Below, piece after piece: positions 1-11,497 of a stretch of 64,000 nucleotides of DNA. The notes beneath the pieces were generated by a model. The model was not told the origin of the DNA and made no database searches. It worked only from the letters and a program-made list of their open reading frames with translations. Source of the stretch: Sediminibacillus albus (GTDB lineage: Bacteria; Bacillota; Bacilli; Bacillales; Amphibacillaceae); NCBI RefSeq assembly GCF_900101125.1, contig NZ_FNFL01000008.1, forward strand, positions 62,001 through 126,000. The letters run 5' to 3'. A program made the translations under genes and the position numbers. Every line of letters starts with the position of its first letter. Position 1 is the first letter of the stretch.

Positions 1-277
1 GTCGGGAATGACGTTCGGTGACCGTCACTTAACAGAAGAAGACTTACCAGGGCCAGAACAGAGAAAGGCGGTACTTGGAATGGTTGGGGCTTTGACTGAA
101 CAGGAAAAACGTTCTCTAATTAAAGAAGTTCTTACGCCGCTTGGGCACAATTTAATGGTAACCCCCAAAGAAGTCGACGGATATATGGAAGATATGGCCC
201 ATCTAATTGCGTCCGGTCTCAATGCTGCTTTACATGAAAATATTAATGTTGAAAATTTTGGTTCCTATACAAGATAA
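1..277 (+). CDS. gpr: Germination protease GPR, C-terminal fragment (5' end outside window)
   Basis: The window opens inside this gene; the reading frame runs from base 2 to a TAA at 275-277, so only the last 91 codons are present. The segment [15 protein letters not shown] followed by the [13 protein letters not shown] tract matches the C-terminal part of the spore protease family (A25) as I remember it. GPR degrades small acid-soluble spore proteins during germination to release amino acids and free the DNA. Location directly upstream of spoIIP, as in B. subtilis, supports the call. The catalytic region and start are not visible here. Confidence 0.93.
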   Translation, partial: SGMTFGDRHLTEEDLPGPEQRKAVLGMVGALTEQEKRSLIKEVLTPLGHNLMVTPKEVDGYMEDMAHLIASGLNAALHENINVENFGSYTR

Positions 278-372
278 AAATTTTTAACTATCGGCTATTT
301 CCCTGTTCTACTTCCTTTTTCTTCTTCATAGAATCTATTAAAGATGATAGAACGAAGAGAAAGGGTGGAAGG

Positions 373-1575
373 ATGAAGAAGTCGATGCACAAAACATCTA
401 TCAAGGGTTTCCTGAATAAAACAAGGCCTTGGTACAAAAATGGAAGCATGCTGGTGCTAAGCCTAACTGTATTATTTCTATTTATAGGGGTCCTGACCAC
501 AATCCAACCGGCTTACCGCCTTTCATCTAACACGATTAATGATTGGACAAGGCAAATTAAAGGGTCGTCTTTTTTATATATTATGGGGATGGAAAACAAA
601 ATATTTGAAGATGCCTATCCGGAAGATTACGAACCGCTGGATACATCCAGTTTAGCTTTTCAATTAACTACCAGCTTGAAGTCGGAAGATCCACGCAGCC
701 TGCTGGGAAGAGAACTTCCCGGGTTTCAGCAATTTGACAGGGAAATACTCGTCGCCGGTGAAGGGACGGATTATACGAATCTTACGGTTGAATCATCGGC
801 ACCATTGGAAGTCGTACTAAAAGACAGGGAAGCTTCCATGCCAGAGGATAAAGACAATGATGAAACAACGGATGAAAAAGTGGATGACTCAGAAAATTCA
901 AGCAAACCATCAACGGGTGAACGGAAAGTCGTGTTTATTTACAACACCCATAACCGGGAATCTTTCTTACCCCATCTGCCTAGCGCAACAACCCCTAATG
1001 AAGCGTTCCATGCTGAAGTGAATATCACGAAAGTAAGTGATCAACTCAAGAAAAAGTTAGAGGAACTCGGGGTAGGGACACAAGTGGACCATACGGACAT
1101 CACCGATATATTGCAAAAAAATGATTGGGATTACTCGGCCGATTCTTACCGTGCATCAAAACCAATCGTTGAGGAGGCGCTAGCTGCTAATAAGGATCTT
1201 AATTATGTATTTGACCTCCATCGCGACAGCATGGGACGTGAAATAACTACGAAGACGATTAATGGCAAGGACTATGCCAAGCTGATGTTTGTGCTTGGGA
1301 GCGAGAATGCGAACTTTGAGAAAAACCTAAAATTGGCAAACGACCTTCATAATAAATTGGAAGAAAAATATCCAGGCTTGAGTCGTGGGGTGGAAAAGTA
1401 TGGAGGGCCAGGCAGAAACGGTGTTTACAATCAGGACGTTTCTGATAATGCTCTAACAATCGAATTTGGCGGAGTCGACAATAACATGGACGAATTATAT
1501 CGTTCAGCTGCAGCGCTGGCAGAGGTGTTCAGCGATTATTATTGGGATGCAGAAAAAGTACAGGCAAATCCATAG
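373..1575 (+). CDS. spoIIP: Stage II sporulation protein P (SpoIIP amidase/endopeptidase)
   Basis: A 400-residue protein, the usual family length. Residues about 24-44 form one hydrophobic membrane anchor; an acidic, probably disordered linker (about 155-180, rich in D, E, K) precedes the catalytic domain. That domain carries YNTHNRESF with His193, FDLHRDS with His283, and the tail motif TIEFGG typical of zinc-dependent cell-wall hydrolases of this family. With SpoIID and SpoIIM (not in this window), SpoIIP degrades peptidoglycan during engulfment of the forespore. A GGTGG-type ribosome-binding site lies just upstream of the ATG. It follows gpr by about 95 bp and is followed at once by yqxA. 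Confidence 0.96.
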   Translation: MKKSMHKTSIKGFLNKTRPWYKNGSMLVLSLTVLFLFIGVLTTIQPAYRLSSNTINDWTRQIKGSSFLYIMGMENKIFEDAYPEDYEPLDTSSLAFQLTTSLKSEDPRSLLGRELPGFQQFDREILVAGEGTDYTNLTVESSAPLEVVLKDREASMPEDKDNDETTDEKVDDSENSSKPSTGERKVVFIYNTHNRESFLPHLPSATTPNEAFHAEVNITKVSDQLKKKLEELGVGTQVDHTDITDILQKNDWDYSADSYRASKPIVEEALAANKDLNYVFDLHRDSMGREITTKTINGKDYAKLMFVLGSENANFEKNLKLANDLHNKLEEKYPGLSRGVEKYGGPGRNGVYNQDVSDNALTIEFGGVDNNMDELYRSAAALAEVFSDYYWDAEKVQANP

Positions 1576-1587
1576 GAGGGTTGATTG

Positions 1588-1935
1588 ATGGTTAAGTCAT
1601 TTGTCACCTTATTAATCATGGCAGTGTTATTTTTAGGAGGAATGCTGACAGGGATCCATCAAACATCCACTGGGTCTCTGATCAACCAGGAATATCCCAC
1701 AGAGAATGCCGGGCAATTGATTCACACAAATCTTGATAAGCAGGACGCTGAATTAATGGAAAAAAGCCAAGAAGAATCTCCATTGCAGGTGCTGGAGAGC
1801 ACCCGGGAGAAACCTGAAGCAATCGAATCAAGCCATTTCACGCAAAAGCTGGCTGGAGCGTTAGAAGGTGTGATGACCTGGGTGTACAATCAACTGATCG
1901 TTTCGGCCTATGAGCTTGTACAAGTTCTTTTTTAA
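1588..1935 (+). CDS. yqxA: YqxA-like protein (DUF3679)
   Basis: A 115-residue protein with an N-terminal hydrophobic segment (about residues 3-22) that may be a membrane anchor or signal peptide, a polar middle and a hydrophobic C-terminal stretch. I place it in the DUF3679/YqxA family by position between spoIIP and lepA, as in B. subtilis, and by overall form; no catalytic motif is visible. The start is ATG 1588, seven bases after an AGGAGGG at 1574-1580; the in-frame TTG at 1585 is too close to that site. Only 12 bases separate it from spoIIP, so the two are probably co-transcribed in the mother cell. Function is unknown. Confidence 0.75.
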   Translation: MVKSFVTLLIMAVLFLGGMLTGIHQTSTGSLINQEYPTENAGQLIHTNLDKQDAELMEKSQEESPLQVLESTREKPEAIESSHFTQKLAGALEGVMTWVYNQLIVSAYELVQVLF

Positions 1936-2053
1936 CAATTTCAAGTGTCTGCCTTTGCTACCAGGACAGCATTATTTGCATGGTGTGGACCAAACTGAAT
2001 GGATCCCATTGAATAATATCGCTGTTCGCCAGAGACGGTTTATCTGTTTTTGA

Positions 2054-2082
2054 TTGAATGTATCGCTCCCTACTGCTATAAT
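2054..2082 (+). promoter_or_regulatory. Sigma-A promoter for lepA (and perhaps hemW)
   Basis: TTGAAT (2054-2059), a 17-base spacer and a perfect TATAAT (2077-2082). It lies about 40 bases before the lepA start and is the clearest housekeeping promoter in the yqxA-lepA gap. Confidence 0.75.
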
Positions 2083-2123
2083 CAATCCTAGTTATTGTTG
2101 CTCGAAAATAGGAGTGATCACCA

Positions 2124-3938
2124 TTGACAAAAGCAAGAAATCAAAATAGAGTACGCAATTTTTCAATAATCGCCCACATTGACCATGGGAAGTCAACACT
2201 GGCTGATCGCATTTTGGAAAAAACAAAAGCGCTCACCTCGCGGGAAATGAAAGCACAATTTCTCGATGCGATGGATTTGGAACGAGAACGAGGTATAACG
2301 ATAAAGTTAAATGCTGTTCAACTGAAATATCAGCAGGAAAACGGTGATGAGTACTTATTTCACCTGATAGATACTCCAGGCCATGTCGATTTTACATATG
2401 AAGTATCACGGAGCTTAGCGGCTTGTGAGGGAGCAATACTAGTCGTTGATGCTGCCCAGGGGATAGAGGCTCAAACATTAGCCAATGTTTATTTAGCGCT
2501 TGATAATGATTTGGAAATTATACCGGTTATCAATAAGATCGATTTACCGAGCGCTGATCCTGAGAGAGTTAAACAGGAGATTGAAGACGTAATAGGAATA
2601 CCGGCTGACGATGCGATTTTGGCCAGCGGTAAATCCGGAATCGGAATTGATGAAATTTTAGATAGAATAGTCGAAAGAATCCCTGCACCTGCAGGGGATC
2701 CGGAAGAGCCCTTAAAAGCATTGATATTTGACTCGTTATATGATCCATACCGGGGCGTGATTGCTTATGTATGTGTGAAAGAAGGCTCGGTGAAGGTCGG
2801 AGACAAAATCAAAATGATGGCTACAGGCAAGGAATTTGAGGTAAATGAAATTGGTGTCTTTAATCCTAAACCTGCTCCGCAAAATGAATTAACTGTTGGG
2901 GATGTTGGCTATTTGACAGCATCGATTAAAAACGTTGGCGATAGCCAGGTAGGGGATACCATCACACTGAGCAACAATCCTGCGGCAACACCCCTGCCGG
3001 GTTATAAGCGGTTAAACCCGATGGTGTTTTGCGGGATGTACCCAGTAGATGCCAACAACTATAATGATTTACGAGAAGCCTTGGAAAGGCTTGAGTTGAA
3101 TGATTCATCTCTGCAATATGAGGCTGAGACTTCACAGGCATTAGGCTTTGGATTCCGCTGTGGTTTTCTGGGAATGCTCCACATGGAAATCATCCAGGAG
3201 CGGATTGAACGGGAATTTAGTATTGAATTAATTACCACAGCACCAAGTGTTATTTACCAGGTGGCGTTAACAGATGGTGAAGAAATCGAAGTGGACAACC
3301 CATCCGTTATGCCCGACGCCCAAAAAGTGCAGGAAGTCCGCGAGCCATATGTGAAAGCCACTGTTATGGTCCCAAATGATTATGTTGGTTCTGTAATGGA
3401 GTTATGCCAAAAGAAACGCGGCGATTTCATTGATATGCAATATCTGGATGATGTAAGGGTCAATGTCGTGTATGACATTCCATTGTCCGAAATCGTCTAT
3501 GACTTTTTCGATCAGTTAAAGTCACAAACAAAGGGCTATGCTTCCTTTGACTATGAATTAATAGGTTATAAACAATCCAGCCTGGTTAAAATGGATATTC
3601 TTTTAAATGGTGATACAATCGATGCGCTTTCTTTTATTGTCCATAAAGACTTTTCCTTTGAACGAGGAAAGCAAATCGTTGAAAAACTGAAGAACTTAAT
3701 ACCGAGACAGCAATTCGAGGTTCCAGTACAGGCGGCAATTGGCAATAAAATCGTGGCGCGATCGACGATTAAAGCAATGCGTAAAAACGTGTTGTCCAAA
3801 TGCTATGGCGGAGACATATCCAGAAAAAGGAAGTTGCTTGAAAAGCAAAAAGAAGGTAAAAAACGAATGAAAATGGTAGGCTCTGTAGAAGTACCTCAAG
3901 AAGCTTTCATGTCTGTTCTGAAAATGGATGAAGATTAA
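2124..3938 (+). CDS. lepA: Elongation factor 4 (LepA GTPase)
   Basis: A 604-residue translational GTPase of standard length. The G domain shows AHIDHGKST near residue 17 (P loop), the switch region [16 protein letters not shown] near 84 and NKIDLP near 138. These are followed by an EF-G-like domain II, domains III and V, and the basic C-terminal domain unique to LepA ending in [14 protein letters not shown]4 acts on stalled ribosomes and can promote back-translocation. Translation starts at TTG 2124 behind GGAGTGATC. It is a single gene with its own promoter, upstream of hemW with a 141-base gap that contains a hairpin. Confidence 0.98.
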   Translation: MTKARNQNRVRNFSIIAHIDHGKSTLADRILEKTKALTSREMKAQFLDAMDLERERGITIKLNAVQLKYQQENGDEYLFHLIDTPGHVDFTYEVSRSLAACEGAILVVDAAQGIEAQTLANVYLALDNDLEIIPVINKIDLPSADPERVKQEIEDVIGIPADDAILASGKSGIGIDEILDRIVERIPAPAGDPEEPLKALIFDSLYDPYRGVIAYVCVKEGSVKVGDKIKMMATGKEFEVNEIGVFNPKPAPQNELTVGDVGYLTASIKNVGDSQVGDTITLSNNPAATPLPGYKRLNPMVFCGMYPVDANNYNDLREALERLELNDSSLQYEAETSQALGFGFRCGFLGMLHMEIIQERIEREFSIELITTAPSVIYQVALTDGEEIEVDNPSVMPDAQKVQEVREPYVKATVMVPNDYVGSVMELCQKKRGDFIDMQYLDDVRVNVVYDIPLSEIVYDFFDQLKSQTKGYASFDYELIGYKQSSLVKMDILLNGDTIDALSFIVHKDFSFERGKQIVEKLKNLIPRQQFEVPVQAAIGNKIVARSTIKAMRKNVLSKCYGGDISRKRKLLEKQKEGKKRMKMVGSVEVPQEAFMSVLKMDED

Positions 3939-3976
3939 GAGGCTGCCTAGCCAATTGTTAATTGAATAAATAAGCG

Positions 3977-4007
3977 GGAGGAGCTGTTCTTATTTAGGAC
4001 AGCTCCT
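3977..4007 (+). terminator. Hairpin after lepA (weak or partial terminator)
   Basis: GGAGCTGT pairs with ACAGCTCC around a loop at about 3988-3998. Only two T residues follow the stem, so read-through into hemW is likely. Confidence 0.4.
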
Positions 4008-4079
4008 TCACTGATAAACTAACAGCATGAATGACGACAAAAGAAGGTTTATTCATTCATTTAGAAGGAGAGACAGCGA

Positions 4080-5237
4080 ATGGTAAAATCCGTTTATATT
4101 CATATTCCTTTCTGCCAGCAAATTTGCCACTATTGTGACTTTACCAAGTTTTTTTATAATGAAACTTTGGTCAATGACTACCTGGACGCTTTGGAAAATG
4201 AAATGGCTACTTACATCCAGACACCCAAGCAATCAATGAACACCATTTTTGTTGGCGGAGGAACTCCGACAGCATTAAACGCCGCCCAATTGGAAAGATT
4301 GCTGCAAATGATCGATACGTATTTTGAAGTTTCTGATTGCGAGGAATATTCATTCGAAGCAAATCCCGGAGATTTGGATGAGAAGAAAATAAAGTTGTTA
4401 CAGAACTATGGAGTTCAGCGAATCTCGATGGGTGTCCAAGTGTTCGACGATAATATGCTTGAATATATCGGCAGGCTGCACCGCGTGAAAGATGTGTATG
4501 ATAACGTGGATGCTCTCATACAGCATGGGTTCCATAATATCAGTATCGACTTGATTTACAGTCTTCCAAATCAAACCCTGGAACATTTCGAACGAACGCT
4601 GAAAGAGGCGTTATCATTCCGACTTCCTCACTACTCTGCGTATTCGCTGCAGATAGAACCGAAAACCGTTTTCTATCAGAGATATAAAAAAGGCAAGCTG
4701 CATAAACCTAAAGAAGAAGTAGAAGCAGATATGTATCAGATGCTGAGCAGAATGATGGAATCACACGGCATCAACCAATATGAAATAAGCAACTTTGCCA
4801 AGCCAGGTTTTGAAAGTAAGCACAATCTGACTTACTGGAATAATGACTATTATTATGGCATGGGGGCAGGAGCGCATGGCTATTTGCCAGGCCGGAGAAC
4901 AGTAAATCTCCGTCCGTTGCCGGCTTATACTAAACAAGCAATGGCAGATGGAAAACCTGTTCTGCATACGGAACCTATTGGGATGAAAGAGCAGATTGAA
5001 GAAGAAATGTTTTTGGGCCTTCGTAAAAGACAGGGAGTATCGAAGCAGTTGTTCGCTTCTAAATACGGGAAAAATATAAACCAGCTGTATGGTAATTCTA
5101 TCGAATTGTTAAAAAACAGGGGATGGTTAGACGAAACAGAGGGCTTTATACGATTGACTTCTTCAGGCCTTTTGTTTGGAAATGAAGTATTCCAGGAATT
5201 TTTACTGGATGATCATGCATTGGAACTTACTTATTGA
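4080..5237 (+). CDS. hemW: Radical SAM heme chaperone HemW (HemN-like, YqeR)
   Basis: A 385-residue radical SAM protein. The cluster-binding motif is Cys12-x3-Cys16-x2-Cys19 followed by DF, the pattern of HemW; true oxygen-independent coproporphyrinogen oxidase HemN has a further Cys two residues on. GGGTPT near residue 60 is the SAM-binding glycine motif and the C-terminal HemN domain is present. HemW binds heme and is proposed to deliver it to membrane hemoproteins. ATG 4080 follows GAAGGAGA. It sits between lepA and hrcA as in B. subtilis; the hrcA promoter overlaps its stop codon. It is often annotated as a coproporphyrinogen oxidase, which the Cys pattern argues against. Confidence 0.93.
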   Translation: MVKSVYIHIPFCQQICHYCDFTKFFYNETLVNDYLDALENEMATYIQTPKQSMNTIFVGGGTPTALNAAQLERLLQMIDTYFEVSDCEEYSFEANPGDLDEKKIKLLQNYGVQRISMGVQVFDDNMLEYIGRLHRVKDVYDNVDALIQHGFHNISIDLIYSLPNQTLEHFERTLKEALSFRLPHYSAYSLQIEPKTVFYQRYKKGKLHKPKEEVEADMYQMLSRMMESHGINQYEISNFAKPGFESKHNLTYWNNDYYYGMGAGAHGYLPGRRTVNLRPLPAYTKQAMADGKPVLHTEPIGMKEQIEEEMFLGLRKRQGVSKQLFASKYGKNINQLYGNSIELLKNRGWLDETEGFIRLTSSGLLFGNEVFQEFLLDDHALELTY

Positions 5238-5262
5238 CAATCAAGAATCCTTTTGATAATTT
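5234..5262 (+). promoter_or_regulatory. Sigma-A promoter of the hrcA heat-shock operon
   Basis: A consensus TTGACA at 5234-5239 overlaps the hemW stop codon. The -10 is either GATAAT at 5255-5260 (15-base spacer) or TAATTT at 5257-5262 (17-base spacer). The CIRCE operator begins 10 bases downstream, the normal arrangement for HrcA repression. Confidence 0.75.
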
Positions 5263-5272
5263 ATTATTAGAT

Positions 5273-5299
5273 TTAGCACTCAACAGATAAGAGTGCTAA
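5273..5299 (+). promoter_or_regulatory. CIRCE operator (HrcA binding site)
   Basis: A perfect inverted repeat TTAGCACTC, nine bases, GAGTGCTAA, which is the canonical CIRCE element. It covers the start of the hrcA transcript and is bound by HrcA, whose activity depends on GroE; titration of GroE by unfolded protein relieves repression of hrcA-grpE-dnaK-dnaJ. Confidence 0.98.
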
Positions 5300-5314
5300 C
5301 AGGGGTGATCATCG

Positions 5315-6346
5315 ATGTTATCAAAGAGACAGCTTCAAGTACTGCAGGTTATAATTGATGAATTCATCACTACAGCGCAGCCAATCGGTTCCAGAGCAAT
5401 TTCCAAGAAGGATGATGTATCGTTCAGCTCTGCCACGATTCGAAATGAAATGGCTGATTTAGAAGAAATGGGTTTTATTGAAAAGACACATTCTTCTTCA
5501 GGCAGGGTGCCTTCTGAAAAGGGATACCGGTTTTATGTCGACCATCTTTTATCTCCTTTTTCATTATCCAACTCAGAATTAGATGTAATAACCCATACGT
5601 TCGATGAAGGCATGTTGGAGTTCGAACGAGTAGTACAAAAGTCGGCAGGGATTCTTTCTGACCTGACAAACTATACTTCTATCATTCTGGGACCGGAAGT
5701 TTTTGAAACGAAGCTGAAGCAACTGCAAATCATAAGTTTGACGGCAAATAGTGCTGTTGCAATATTAGTGACTAATACCGGTCACGTTGAACATCGTTCG
5801 TTTAACGTTCCAAACGAGATAAACGCCGTTGATTTGGAGAAATTAGTCAATATTTTAAATGATAAGTTGACTGGAGTGCCAATTATTAAATTGCAGGATA
5901 GGTTGCAGACAGAAATCGCTGCATTGGTAAAGAAATACACGAAAGACTTTGAGGCTGCCTACCATTATATTAATGGCGCATTGTTTGATGAAAACCCGGT
6001 TAAATTGTATGTCGGAGGCAAAACCAACATTCTGATGCAGCCGGAATTTAAGGATATTGAGAAAATCAGATCCTTATATTCCATGATGGAACAAGAAGAG
6101 TTGGTTGCTAACTTGCTCCGCCCTGAAACCGATGGTATTAAGGTATCGATCGGACAGGAGAATAAGCTTGATGCCATGCAAGGCTGCAGCCTGATAACCG
6201 CAACATATTCAATTGGTGATCGGCAAATGGGTACATTAGCACTTCTGGGGCCAACTAGAATGGAGTACTCAAGGGTGATAAGCTTGTTGAATGTACTTTC
6301 CAAGCGGTTGACGACAACCTTTCATTCATTGTATGAAAAGGAATAA
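5315..6346 (+). CDS. hrcA: Heat-inducible transcription repressor HrcA
   Basis: A 343-residue protein of family length, with an N-terminal winged helix (residues about 1-75, including SSATIRNEMADLEEMG as the recognition region) followed by the GAF-like dimer domain. It represses the class I heat-shock operons through CIRCE, and the operator lies directly upstream, so the gene is autoregulated. ATG 5315 follows GGGGTGATC. It is the first gene of hrcA-grpE-dnaK-dnaJ. Confidence 0.98.
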   Translation: MLSKRQLQVLQVIIDEFITTAQPIGSRAISKKDDVSFSSATIRNEMADLEEMGFIEKTHSSSGRVPSEKGYRFYVDHLLSPFSLSNSELDVITHTFDEGMLEFERVVQKSAGILSDLTNYTSIILGPEVFETKLKQLQIISLTANSAVAILVTNTGHVEHRSFNVPNEINAVDLEKLVNILNDKLTGVPIIKLQDRLQTEIAALVKKYTKDFEAAYHYINGALFDENPVKLYVGGKTNILMQPEFKDIEKIRSLYSMMEQEELVANLLRPETDGIKVSIGQENKLDAMQGCSLITATYSIGDRQMGTLALLGPTRMEYSRVISLLNVLSKRLTTTFHSLYEKE

Positions 6347-6363
6347 ATGCGGGTATAGTTGAT

Positions 6364-6390
6364 ATGGTGGGAAGTTTCTTTTCCCATCCC
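6364..6390 (+). terminator. Hairpin between hrcA and grpE
   Basis: GGTGGGAA and TTCCCATCC form a stem with a short loop; only scattered T residues follow. It may stabilise or partly attenuate the operon message rather than end it. Confidence 0.35.
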
Positions 6391-6534
6391 TTCTTTACGT
6401 GGCACAGATGTACCAGCTTTTAAGATTGTTCTTTAAAATGAATGATCGTTTACAATCGTATCAATTTAAACTATTCCTCATTCATGGTATATTCTAGAAT
6501 GGTTTAATTAATGGAGTCATAGGAGGTGACCATC

Positions 6535-7083
6535 GTGGAAGAAAAAGATCAGGAAAAACAAGAACAAGAGGTAGTTCAGGAGCCTGAACAAGAGCTTGTT
6601 GAAGAGTCCGATGTACAGAATGAAGATCAACCTGACCAGGAAATGGAAGCGTTGAAACAGGAAAAAGATGAAATATATCAGCGGTTGTTAAGATTGCAAG
6701 CCGAATATGATAATTTCCGTAAAAGAACCCAGAAAGAAAAAGAAGCTGACCGAAAGTATAAGTCACAAGCAATCGTGACAGAGCTGCTGCCGGTCGTTGA
6801 TAATTTTGAAAGAGCACTAGGCACAGCGCCTGGAGATGATTCTGCTGCTGGTTTTGTAGAAGGGATAGAAATGGTGTACCGCCAGTTGAAGGATGCCTTG
6901 GAAAAAGAAGGTGTCGAAGAAATAAAGACTGAAGGAGAACCATTTGATCCGAATGTCCACCAGGCAGTAATGCAGGTGGAGGACGATCAGTATGAATCCA
7001 ATGTGGTAGTGGAAGAATTGCAAAAAGGATATAAACTTAAAGACCGGATAATCCGTCCGGCGATGGTAAAGGTAAATCAATAA
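6535..7083 (+). CDS. grpE: Nucleotide exchange factor GrpE
   Basis: About 182 residues: an acidic, Gln/Glu-rich disordered N-terminus, a long coiled coil (about residues 35-90, with [13 protein letters not shown]) and a C-terminal beta domain ending in [10 protein letters not shown], typical of GrpE. It catalyses ADP release from DnaK. The start is GTG 6535: the Shine-Dalgarno AGGAGGTGA at 6521-6529 overlaps an in-frame GTG at 6526, which therefore cannot be used. It is separated from dnaK by 30 bases. Confidence 0.96.
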   Translation: MEEKDQEKQEQEVVQEPEQELVEESDVQNEDQPDQEMEALKQEKDEIYQRLLRLQAEYDNFRKRTQKEKEADRKYKSQAIVTELLPVVDNFERALGTAPGDDSAAGFVEGIEMVYRQLKDALEKEGVEEIKTEGEPFDPNVHQAVMQVEDDQYESNVVVEELQKGYKLKDRIIRPAMVKVNQ

Positions 7084-7098
7084 TTACATACGTTGTAA

Positions 7099-8937
<1,839 letters not shown>

Positions 8938-8952
8938 AGAATAATAAAGGGT

Positions 8953-9002
8953 GTGTAAAAAAAGTCAAAGTCAGGATTCTCTTGGCTTTGGCTTTTTACA
9001 CG
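8953..9002 (+). terminator. Long A/U-flanked hairpin between dnaK and dnaJ
   Basis: GTGTAAAAAAAGTCAAAGTC pairs with the segment ending CTTTTTACAC (stem about 19 bp with two G-U pairs, loop about 8974-8982). No separate T run follows, so partial termination or an mRNA-stability element that lowers dnaJ relative to dnaK is more likely than full termination. Confidence 0.55.
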
Positions 9003-9184
9003 TTTAATCTTTGCAGGAGAGACCAGATCAGCAAACATCTATTAAACTGCTGTTTTATTGCCCCGTACCCCTGCTGTTTAGCTATCTATTCATACGGCCA
9101 GCAAGTGAGAAACATTTGCTCAACAAATAGGATCAATGTTATCATAAATTTTATGCTATAGAGAGTCGGGAGAGTGATCGTCAA

Positions 9185-10312
9185 GTGAGTAAAAGAGACT
9201 ATTATGAAGTTCTTGGTGTCTCGAAGGATGCTTCTAAGGACGAATTAAAAAAAGCGTATCGAAAATTAGCGCGCAAATATCATCCAGATGTAAATAATGA
9301 ACCAGATGCTTCAGAAAAGTTTAAAGAAGCGAAAGAAGCCTATGAAGTGTTGGGCGACGAACAAAAACGTGCCCAATACGACCAGTTTGGCCATGCGGGA
9401 CCACAAAGTCAAGGATTTGGCGGCGGCTTTGGAGGTGCTGAAGACTTTGGCGGCTTCGGCGACATTTTTGACATGTTTTTCGGCGGTGGCGGAAGGCGCC
9501 GAGATCCAAATGCTCCACGCCAGGGCGCTGATCTTCAATATACAATGACTTTGGAGTTTGAAGAAGCAATCTTTGGAAAAGAAACAGATATTCAAATTCC
9601 AAGGGAAGAAACGTGTGAAACATGTGACGGATCAGGAGCTAAACCAGGAACCGATCCAAAGACATGTTCTCACTGCGAAGGTACCGGCCAATTAAATATG
9701 GAACAAAACACGCCTTTCGGCCGTGTGGTTAACAAACGTGTATGCCACTATTGCCAAGGTACTGGAAAAATCATTCCGGATAAATGCAATACTTGCGGCG
9801 GAGCTGGAAAAGTGAAAAAGCGGAAAAAAATCCATATCACTATTCCTGCCGGGATTGATGAAGGCCAGCAAATCAGAGTATCCGGTCAAGGAGAGCCTGG
9901 AGCCAATGGCGGACCTCCGGGTGATTTATATGTAGTCGCCCAAATTAAACCTCATGAGTTTTATGACCGTGAAGGTGACCATATATTCTGTGAAATGCCA
10001 ATCACTTTTACCCAAGCTGCTTTGGGAGATGAAATCGAGATTCCAACGGTCCACGGCAAAGTTAAATTGAAAGTTCCAGCAGGTACTCAAACAGGAAAAA
10101 CCTTCCGATTGAAAGGAAAAGGTGCTCCGAATGTCAGAGGTTATGGACATGGGGATCAACATGTGAAGATTAGGGTTGTGACTCCAACCAACCTGACAGA
10201 CCGACAGCAGGAAATTTTGCGGGAATTTAATGATATTAGCGGTAACCAACCAACAGATGAGCAGCATGGCACCTTTTTTCAAAGGGTGAAGAGGGCTTTC
10301 AAGGGTGAATAG
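9185..10312 (+). CDS. dnaJ: Co-chaperone DnaJ
   Basis: A 375-residue class A J protein. The J domain carries HPD in YHPDVNNE (about residues 33-40), followed by a Gly/Phe-rich stretch (about 75-110). The zinc domain has four CxxCxGxG repeats ([32 protein letters not shown]), then the C-terminal peptide-binding domain. It stimulates DnaK ATP hydrolysis and delivers substrates. Translation begins at GTG 9185. The 247-base gap from dnaK is large for the operon; I see no extra gene in it apart from the hairpin. Confidence 0.98.
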   Translation: MSKRDYYEVLGVSKDASKDELKKAYRKLARKYHPDVNNEPDASEKFKEAKEAYEVLGDEQKRAQYDQFGHAGPQSQGFGGGFGGAEDFGGFGDIFDMFFGGGGRRRDPNAPRQGADLQYTMTLEFEEAIFGKETDIQIPREETCETCDGSGAKPGTDPKTCSHCEGTGQLNMEQNTPFGRVVNKRVCHYCQGTGKIIPDKCNTCGGAGKVKKRKKIHITIPAGIDEGQQIRVSGQGEPGANGGPPGDLYVVAQIKPHEFYDREGDHIFCEMPITFTQAALGDEIEIPTVHGKVKLKVPAGTQTGKTFRLKGKGAPNVRGYGHGDQHVKIRVVTPTNLTDRQQEILREFNDISGNQPTDEQHGTFFQRVKRAFKGE

Positions 10313-10346
10313 TTGAAAGGCTGATTGCTGAAGTTAGTAGAAACAA

Positions 10347-10386
10347 AGGCCGGCTGGGCAATACCCCGGTCGGTCTCTATTTTTTT
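10347..10386 (+). terminator. Intrinsic terminator after dnaJ
   Basis: A G/C-rich stem (GGCCGGCTGGG with CCCCGGTCGGT, a few wobble pairs) ends in a T run at 10380-10386. It closes the heat-shock operon. Confidence 0.75.
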
Positions 10387-10540
10387 GAAAGAATCAAAGG
10401 GCTTACAGAAAAAGTGAAATTGCAGCTTTGGCCACTAAATTGAGCAACCAGCGGCATTATATTACATATTGCTTTACATTTAAAAACGGTATGAAGCCTG
10501 GACGTTCAGGTTATCCTTGTTAAGAAGTGAGTTGATTAAA

Positions 10541-11497
10541 GTGAAATGGTCGGAAGTATGTATCCATACTACTAATGAGGCTATTGAACCAATTTCCAAT
10601 ATTCTTCATGAAGCAGGAGCTAGCGGGGTCGTTATTGAAGACCCGAAAGACTTGGTAAGAGAGCGCGATTCTTTTTATGGAGAGGTCTATGAACTCAACC
10701 CAGGTGATTATCCTGAAGAAGGCGTTTATGTGAAAGCTTATTTAGCGATGAACAGTTTTTTAGGTGAAACAGTGGAAGAAATCAAACAAGCGATCAACAA
10801 CCTGCTTGTTTATGACATTGACCTGGGAAAAAACAAGCTAACATTAAGTGAAGTGCATGAGGAAGAATGGGCCACTGCCTGGAAAAAATACTATAAACCT
10901 GTCAAAATATCAGAAAAAATTACGATTATTCCTACTTGGGAAGAATACAGCCCTGTCTCCACTGATGAAATTATTATTGAATTAGACCCTGGCATGGCCT
11001 TCGGGACAGGAACCCATCCAACAACTGTCTTAAGTGTGCAGGCTTTAGAAAGATGTGTATCCAGGGGAGACCGGGTGATTGATGTAGGCTCCGGATCAGG
11101 GGTGTTAAGCATTGCTTCTATTCTATTAGGAGCAAAGCAAGTAAACGCATTTGATTTAGATGATATTGCCGTCCAAAGTACAGTCGATAATGCAAAATTA
11201 AACAATGTCGAGAATCAAATTATCTCTAAGCAAAACAACCTGCTTGACCATGTCAGTATCGAGACGGACGTGATTGTGTCCAACATCCTGGCGGAGATAA
11301 TCGTCCGTTTTGTGAAAGAAGCATATCAATGTTTACGGCCTGGCGGTTGGTTTATTACTTCGGGGATTATTCAAGCAAAGAAACAAGAAGTTAAAGAGAA
11401 ACTTATCTCTGAAGGTTTTGAAATTGAAGAAGTCGATCAAATGGAAGATTGGATATCATTTATTGCCAAAAAACCGGAAACAAAGCAGGTGCTGTAG
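10541..11497 (+). CDS. prmA: Ribosomal protein L11 methyltransferase PrmA
   Basis: About 318 residues. The N-terminal substrate-recognition domain is followed by a class I methyltransferase fold, with GMAFGTGTHPTT near 155 and the SAM loop DVGSGSGVLSIAS near 180; SNILAEII corresponds to the catalytic N-P-x-Y-like position of the family. It trimethylates ribosomal protein L11. The start GTG 10541 gives MKWSEV, the expected family N-terminus; a TTG at 10517 in frame lacks a matching ribosome site. The stop is immediately followed by the rsmE start, so the two are co-translated. Confidence 0.95.
   Translation: MKWSEVCIHTTNEAIEPISNILHEAGASGVVIEDPKDLVRERDSFYGEVYELNPGDYPEEGVYVKAYLAMNSFLGETVEEIKQAINNLLVYDIDLGKNKLTLSEVHEEEWATAWKKYYKPVKISEKITIIPTWEEYSPVSTDEIIIELDPGMAFGTGTHPTTVLSVQALERCVSRGDRVIDVGSGSGVLSIASILLGAKQVNAFDLDDIAVQSTVDNAKLNNVENQIISKQNNLLDHVSIETDVIVSNILAEIIVRFVKEAYQCLRPGGWFITSGIIQAKKQEVKEKLISEGFEIEEVDQMEDWISFIAKKPETKQVL

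Noticed and set aside
6526-6534. GTG 6526 as the grpE start
   Set aside because: It overlaps the AGGAGGTGA Shine-Dalgarno sequence that serves GTG 6535.
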